NCBI RefSeq assembly: GCF_022227765.1
Contig: NZ_JAJMLZ010000008.1
Coordinates: 174,590 to 238,589, forward strand
DNA: 64,000 nucleotides
Origin: Ectothiorhodospira shaposhnikovii
GTDB taxonomy: Bacteria > Pseudomonadota > Gammaproteobacteria > Ectothiorhodospirales > Ectothiorhodospiraceae
Direction of reading: 5' to 3'
Shown here: piece after piece, positions 61,801-64,000 of the stretch
How the letters are laid out: every line of letters begins with the position of its first letter
Numbering within the stretch: position 1 is the first letter of the stretch
The notes under the pieces: generated by a model
The model's database searches: none
What the model saw: the letters and a program-made list of their open reading frames with translations, nothing else
Told to the model about the DNA's origin: nothing
Position numbers and translations under genes: made by a program

Positions 61801-62932
61801 GGATCAGATCCTGAGCGAAGTGGCCGATCGCCTGGAAACGGTGCTGCAGAAGGACGAGACCCTGGCCCGCATGGGGGGAGACGAGTTCGCGATCCTGGTG
61901 GAAGACTCCAGCAAGAGCCGGACACGTCCGGAGATTGTGGCCGAATCGGTCCTGCAGGCCCTGCAGGCGCCGATCCAGTTACGGAACCAGGAAGTCTTCG
62001 TCACCGCCAGCATCGGCATTGCCACCTATCCCCATGACGGCCAGGACGTGGAACAACTGCTCCAGCACAGCGATGCCGCGACTTACCGGGCCAAACACGC
62101 CGGTGGCAATACCTATCGCTACTATGCCCAGGATCTGACCGAATATGCCCGGGATCGGGTGGTCATGGCGACCGAACTGCGTCATGCCATCCAACGCAAT
62201 GAACTGATCCTCCACTACCAGCCGCAAGTGGATCTGTCCACCGGAGAGCTCCACGGGCTGGAGGTGCTGGTCCGGTGGGAACACCCCAGTCAGGGCCTGA
62301 TTCCCCCCAACCGGTTCATCCCCATGGCCGAGGACACCGGCCTCATCCTGCCCCTGGGGCGATGGGTACTCGAACAGGCCTGCCGACAGGCCCTGCACTG
62401 GGATCGGGAGGGGCTGGTGTTCGGCCGTATTGCCGTCAACGTCTCGGGCATCCAGATCCAGCGCAGCAACATGGTGGAAACCGTGGCCACGGTGCTGCAA
62501 GACACCGGGCTGGATTCCAGACTGCTGGAACTGGAAGTCACGGAGAGTTTCATCATGGATCGGCGGCAGGGTGCCCATGAGTTGCTCGAAGCACTCAAGG
62601 CCCTGGGGGTGACGCTGGCAGTGGATGATTTTGGTACCGGCTACTCGTCCCTGTCCTACCTCAAATCCCTGCCCTTTGACTGTCTGAAGATCGATCAGAG
62701 CTTCATCCGGGGCATTCCGGAAGACACCCACGACTTGGCGATTGCCAAGGCCATCATCACACTGGGCACGAACCTGGGATTTCAGGTCCTGGCTGAAGGC
62801 GTGGAAACCGAGAGTCAGCGGGATCTGCTGACCGACCTGGGATGCCATCAGGCCCAGGGCTACCTGTTCAGCCGCCCCCTTCCGGCCCATCAAATCCACG
62901 AATTCCTGCGGGCAAGACCCGAAACGACCTGA
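58871..62932 (+). CDS. Membrane sensor with PAS domains, GGDEF and EAL
   Basis: 1353 residues. Three N-terminal membrane helices (about 16-33, 46-67, 92-115), a periplasmic sensor region to about 380, another helix (LLFWSIIITLMAVAIISAML), then four PAS domains (about 430-915). The GGDEF domain has an intact RMGGDEFAIL (about residue 1001). The EAL domain has EVL in LEVLVRWEHPSQGLIPPNRF, plus EVTES, LAVDDFGTGYSSLSYLKSLP FDCLKID and EGVETES, so the phosphodiesterase site looks complete. It should make and/or degrade cyclic di-GMP; net activity cannot be told. Monocistronic. Confidence 0.93.
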   Translation: MPAPFKLTPAGIALSYALFAALWIIASGMMLGLALSEPLAQTRIEMLKGLVFVGVTSGLLYLLLRFWEVRRSADDIDPRAGRLSRRMSGSTLRLGVILLVLALLAPGMGLLVTTLQQPRLEQEAIESLDNIAHLKARQMEHWLMERQSDAMVLAEHQHFLDKVQALSGPGGAALRAEILSRLGTVQAHYEYRWLMLLDPEGTPLISTGDLETPSPATLALLPRAKAQGGPIHNQMMHDDAGRIWLDFVVPLPPASLHDGTDFLGFILIRVDPEKFIFPTLNFWPSATQSGRTELIRHHNGHVEVFRSSRHTRSPDKDDRREEKRPAPLWDAVASQGEAVGTLRGIDQRGMEVLAAFRPIDGSEWTLIAQVDREEVLAPLQHLLFWSIIITLMAVAIISAMLLLVWYQQQRLQSLALTAEQMRADRILDHFYRQPFIGMAIITPAGNFERCNDRLREILSLNLQQMKVTLWQDLIHPDDLPVWRAALQGIREGTPDTRTLEQRLLREDGKPVYASINVKGIPAPSGAEPALLITVEDISGRMEAEASLRESETRYRSLFENNHTVMLLVDPEDGAIIDANPAACQFYGWDREQMRRMKISQINQLSPEDIQKEMQKARQQERKYFQFRHRLADGSITHVEVYSGPINIQGRQLLYSIVHDITEKIMTEQRLVETESLMRMASTLARLGWWQADLVSGRVYWSDEVCRIHDMPPGTIVALEDGIRFYAPESRPRIIEVFRACAEKGIPYDEELRIRTAKGRNLWVRTMGTPVRNEAGIIIQATGAFQDITERKQTEERLQQSATVFDATSEGIIITDADAHILAVNRAFSRITGYSEDEALGRNPSLLSSGRHSQSFYEQMWASLHNAGHWRGEVWNRRKNGEMYPQWATINAVRGDDGTITHYVAVFSDISDIKRTQEEIQRLAYRDPLTNLPNRLLFRTRLEQALLRAESRQSGVAVLQLDLDEFKHINDSLGHSEGDQILSEVADRLETVLQKDETLARMGGDEFAILVEDSSKSRTRPEIVAESVLQALQAPIQLRNQEVFVTASIGIATYPHDGQDVEQLLQHSDAATYRAKHAGGNTYRYYAQDLTEYARDRVVMATELRHAIQRNELILHYQPQVDLSTGELHGLEVLVRWEHPSQGLIPPNRFIPMAEDTGLILPLGRWVLEQACRQALHWDREGLVFGRIAVNVSGIQIQRSNMVETVATVLQDTGLDSRLLELEVTESFIMDRRQGAHELLEALKALGVTLAVDDFGTGYSSLSYLKSLPFDCLKIDQSFIRGIPEDTHDLAIAKAIITLGTNLGFQVLAEGVETESQRDLLTDLGCHQAQGYLFSRPLPAHQIHEFLRARPETT

Positions 62933-62974
62933 TCGCCCACACGCCGGCTTGTCCATCACGAAAAGAGAGAATCC

Positions 62975-63421
62975 ATGGCTGCAGCCTCCTGTCCGCTCTG
63001 TACCCCACAAGATGAGACCCTGATCTGGCAGGATGAGAACTGCCGGGTCATCCAGGTGGATGATCCCGATTATCCCGGTTTTTGCCGGGTGATCTGGCAT
63101 GATCACGTGACTGAGATGAGCGACCTGCCCCCGCTGGAGCAGCAGCACCTGATGAGCGTCGTCCTGGCCACGGAACGGGCGCTGCGGGCGCTGATGAAAC
63201 CCGACAAGATCAATCTGGCCAGCTTCGGCAATCAGGTCCCTCATCTTCATTGGCACGTGATCCCCCGCTATCGGGAGGATGCTCACTTTCCCGAATCGAT
63301 CTGGGGTTGCCGGCAGCGGGAAAGCAGTCCGGGACAGGCACCGGAGCGGGAAATCCTGGCCCACTGGATCACCTCCATCCTGGGACACCCGGGGAAACCG
63401 ACCGGCGGCACCATGGTCTGA
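62975..63421 (+). CDS. HIT-family hydrolase
   Basis: 148 residues. The histidine triad is VPHLHWHVIPRY (about 88-99), preceded by INLASFGNQ. The N-terminal CPLC pair (residues 6-9) resembles zinc-binding HIT proteins. HIT proteins hydrolyse nucleoside phosphoramidates or dinucleoside polyphosphates. Substrate unknown. It starts 42 bases after the GGDEF-EAL gene, and the DUF1289 gene follows. Confidence 0.88.
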   Translation: MAAASCPLCTPQDETLIWQDENCRVIQVDDPDYPGFCRVIWHDHVTEMSDLPPLEQQHLMSVVLATERALRALMKPDKINLASFGNQVPHLHWHVIPRYREDAHFPESIWGCRQRESSPGQAPEREILAHWITSILGHPGKPTGGTMV

Positions 63422-63454
63422 AGGCGGACATAGCCGTCTTTGGAAATCATCACC

Positions 63455-63874
63455 ATGCTGACTCCCTGTATCAAGATCTGCCGGGCGGAAAACGGCCGCT
63501 GCATCGGCTGCGGACGGACACTGGAAGAAATCGGGATCTGGCGGGATCTGGGAGACATGCAACGACGCCGGATCATGGCTAGACTCTTGATGGAAGGCTA
63601 TCCGGGATCTGCCGGAACCCAGCCTGAGACTACCCCGACATCCCGCCCCCCCAGGGAACAAGGACAACACGACACGCTCGGGGCTCAGCCGGGTCCGGAA
63701 ATCACGTTCAGACCAGCCTGCAGACGCTATCCCAGGGCGGTCTTGATCGATGGCATTCCCTACGGTGAACGAGTTGTCGCGCTGGTGGAGGCGCTGCAGA
63801 AGATCGCGGACGGCGACCTTGCGGCAAAGACCTGTGAGTCCATCGCCCGCCGGGCCTTGGGAAGACAAGGCTGA
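63455..63874 (+). CDS. DUF1289-containing protein
   Basis: 139 residues from the ATG at 63455. The N-terminal DUF1289 motif is TPCIKICRAENGRCIGCGRT LEEIGIWRDLGDMQRRRIMA, with four cysteines that probably bind metal. The C-terminal half (about 80-139) is unlike the short family members: VLIDGIPYGERVVALVEALQ looks like a second small domain. In an alternative start at 63440 five residues are added. Function unknown; the gene ends at a REP-like element. Confidence 0.75.
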   Translation: MLTPCIKICRAENGRCIGCGRTLEEIGIWRDLGDMQRRRIMARLLMEGYPGSAGTQPETTPTSRPPREQGQHDTLGAQPGPEITFRPACRRYPRAVLIDGIPYGERVVALVEALQKIADGDLAAKTCESIARRALGRQG

Positions 63875-63875
63875 C

Positions 63876-63998
63876 ACGCCCGCGCAAGCGGGAGTCCAGG
63901 GTTTTCTGCCCTGTCACTGGATTCCCGCGTTCGCGGGAATGACGGAGGAGGTGGCAGGAATGACGCGGGGCGGGAATGATGAGACGGAGGTGGAATGA
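63876..63998. repeat. REP-like palindrome, copy C, with GGAATGA tail
   Basis: GCGGGAGTCCAGG (63888-63900) and CTGGATTCCCGC (63917-63928) flank a short spacer; ATTCCCGC/GCGGGAAT (63921-63940) forms the right hairpin. GGAATGA repeats at 63937, 63957, 63973 and 63992, 16-20 bases apart, to the window edge. The left hairpin starts at the DUF1289 stop. Confidence 0.8.
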
Positions 63999-64000
63999 CG

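Overview
The window is high-GC DNA from a gammaproteobacterium. Purple sulfur bacteria of the Ectothiorhodospira/Thioalkalivibrio type fit best. The reasons are a tkt-gap-pgk-pyk-fba operon of the kind used with the Calvin cycle, full betaine synthesis (betIBA) with a choline-binding protein, a System I cytochrome c maturation set with a NapC/NirT-type cytochrome, and a BciB-like 8-vinyl reductase that points to bacteriochlorophyll synthesis. Placement is inferred from gene content only; no rRNA is present.

Layout: bases 1-8263 are an accessory block that ends at the 3' end of a tRNA-Arg(CCG). It holds a partial RES toxin, a frameshifted Rpn nuclease, a lone MNT nucleotidyltransferase, relB with a truncated relE, a decayed IS66 element, an intact higBA pair, a truncated methyltransferase and a 1289-residue fusion protein (SAM methyltransferase, PLD nuclease, SF2 helicase, S24-like domain, DUF3427) that looks like a one-gene defence system. 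Bases 8515-19212 hold an anchored beta-propeller lipoprotein, mtgA, a DUF3634 protein, dinB, then choX and betIBA with operator-like sites, and pldA. Bases 19374-26350 are the sugar-phosphate operon read leftwards (tkt first). metK is divergent from it and has a structured leader. Bases 28151-33113 hold thiD, a small hydrolase, a methylase, an NRAMP-like carrier, a thioesterase and an outer-membrane channel.

Bases 33178-37049 hold rdgC and a three-gene cytoplasmic signalling module (TPR response regulator, histidine kinase, GAF). Bases 37339-46197 hold the NapC/NirT cytochrome, ccmABCD with cheV upstream on one strand, and ccmEFGHI on the other. An FNR-type site lies in the gap between them. 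The ccm products attach heme to c-type cytochromes such as the adjacent tetraheme protein. Then come bciB, a patatin-like lipase, a large MscK/MscM-type channel, gltBD with nitrogen-control-like upstream sites, a PAS-GGDEF-EAL protein, a HIT protein and a DUF1289 protein.

The best leads for something new are the metK leader (a compact three-way junction whose closing stem buries the ribosome binding site), the five-domain defence-like fusion, the 20-base phased repeat array before betI, and the three-arm leader switch before the beta-propeller lipoprotein. A palindromic REP-like family occurs at three intergenic sites. No CRISPR array, prophage or rRNA was seen.
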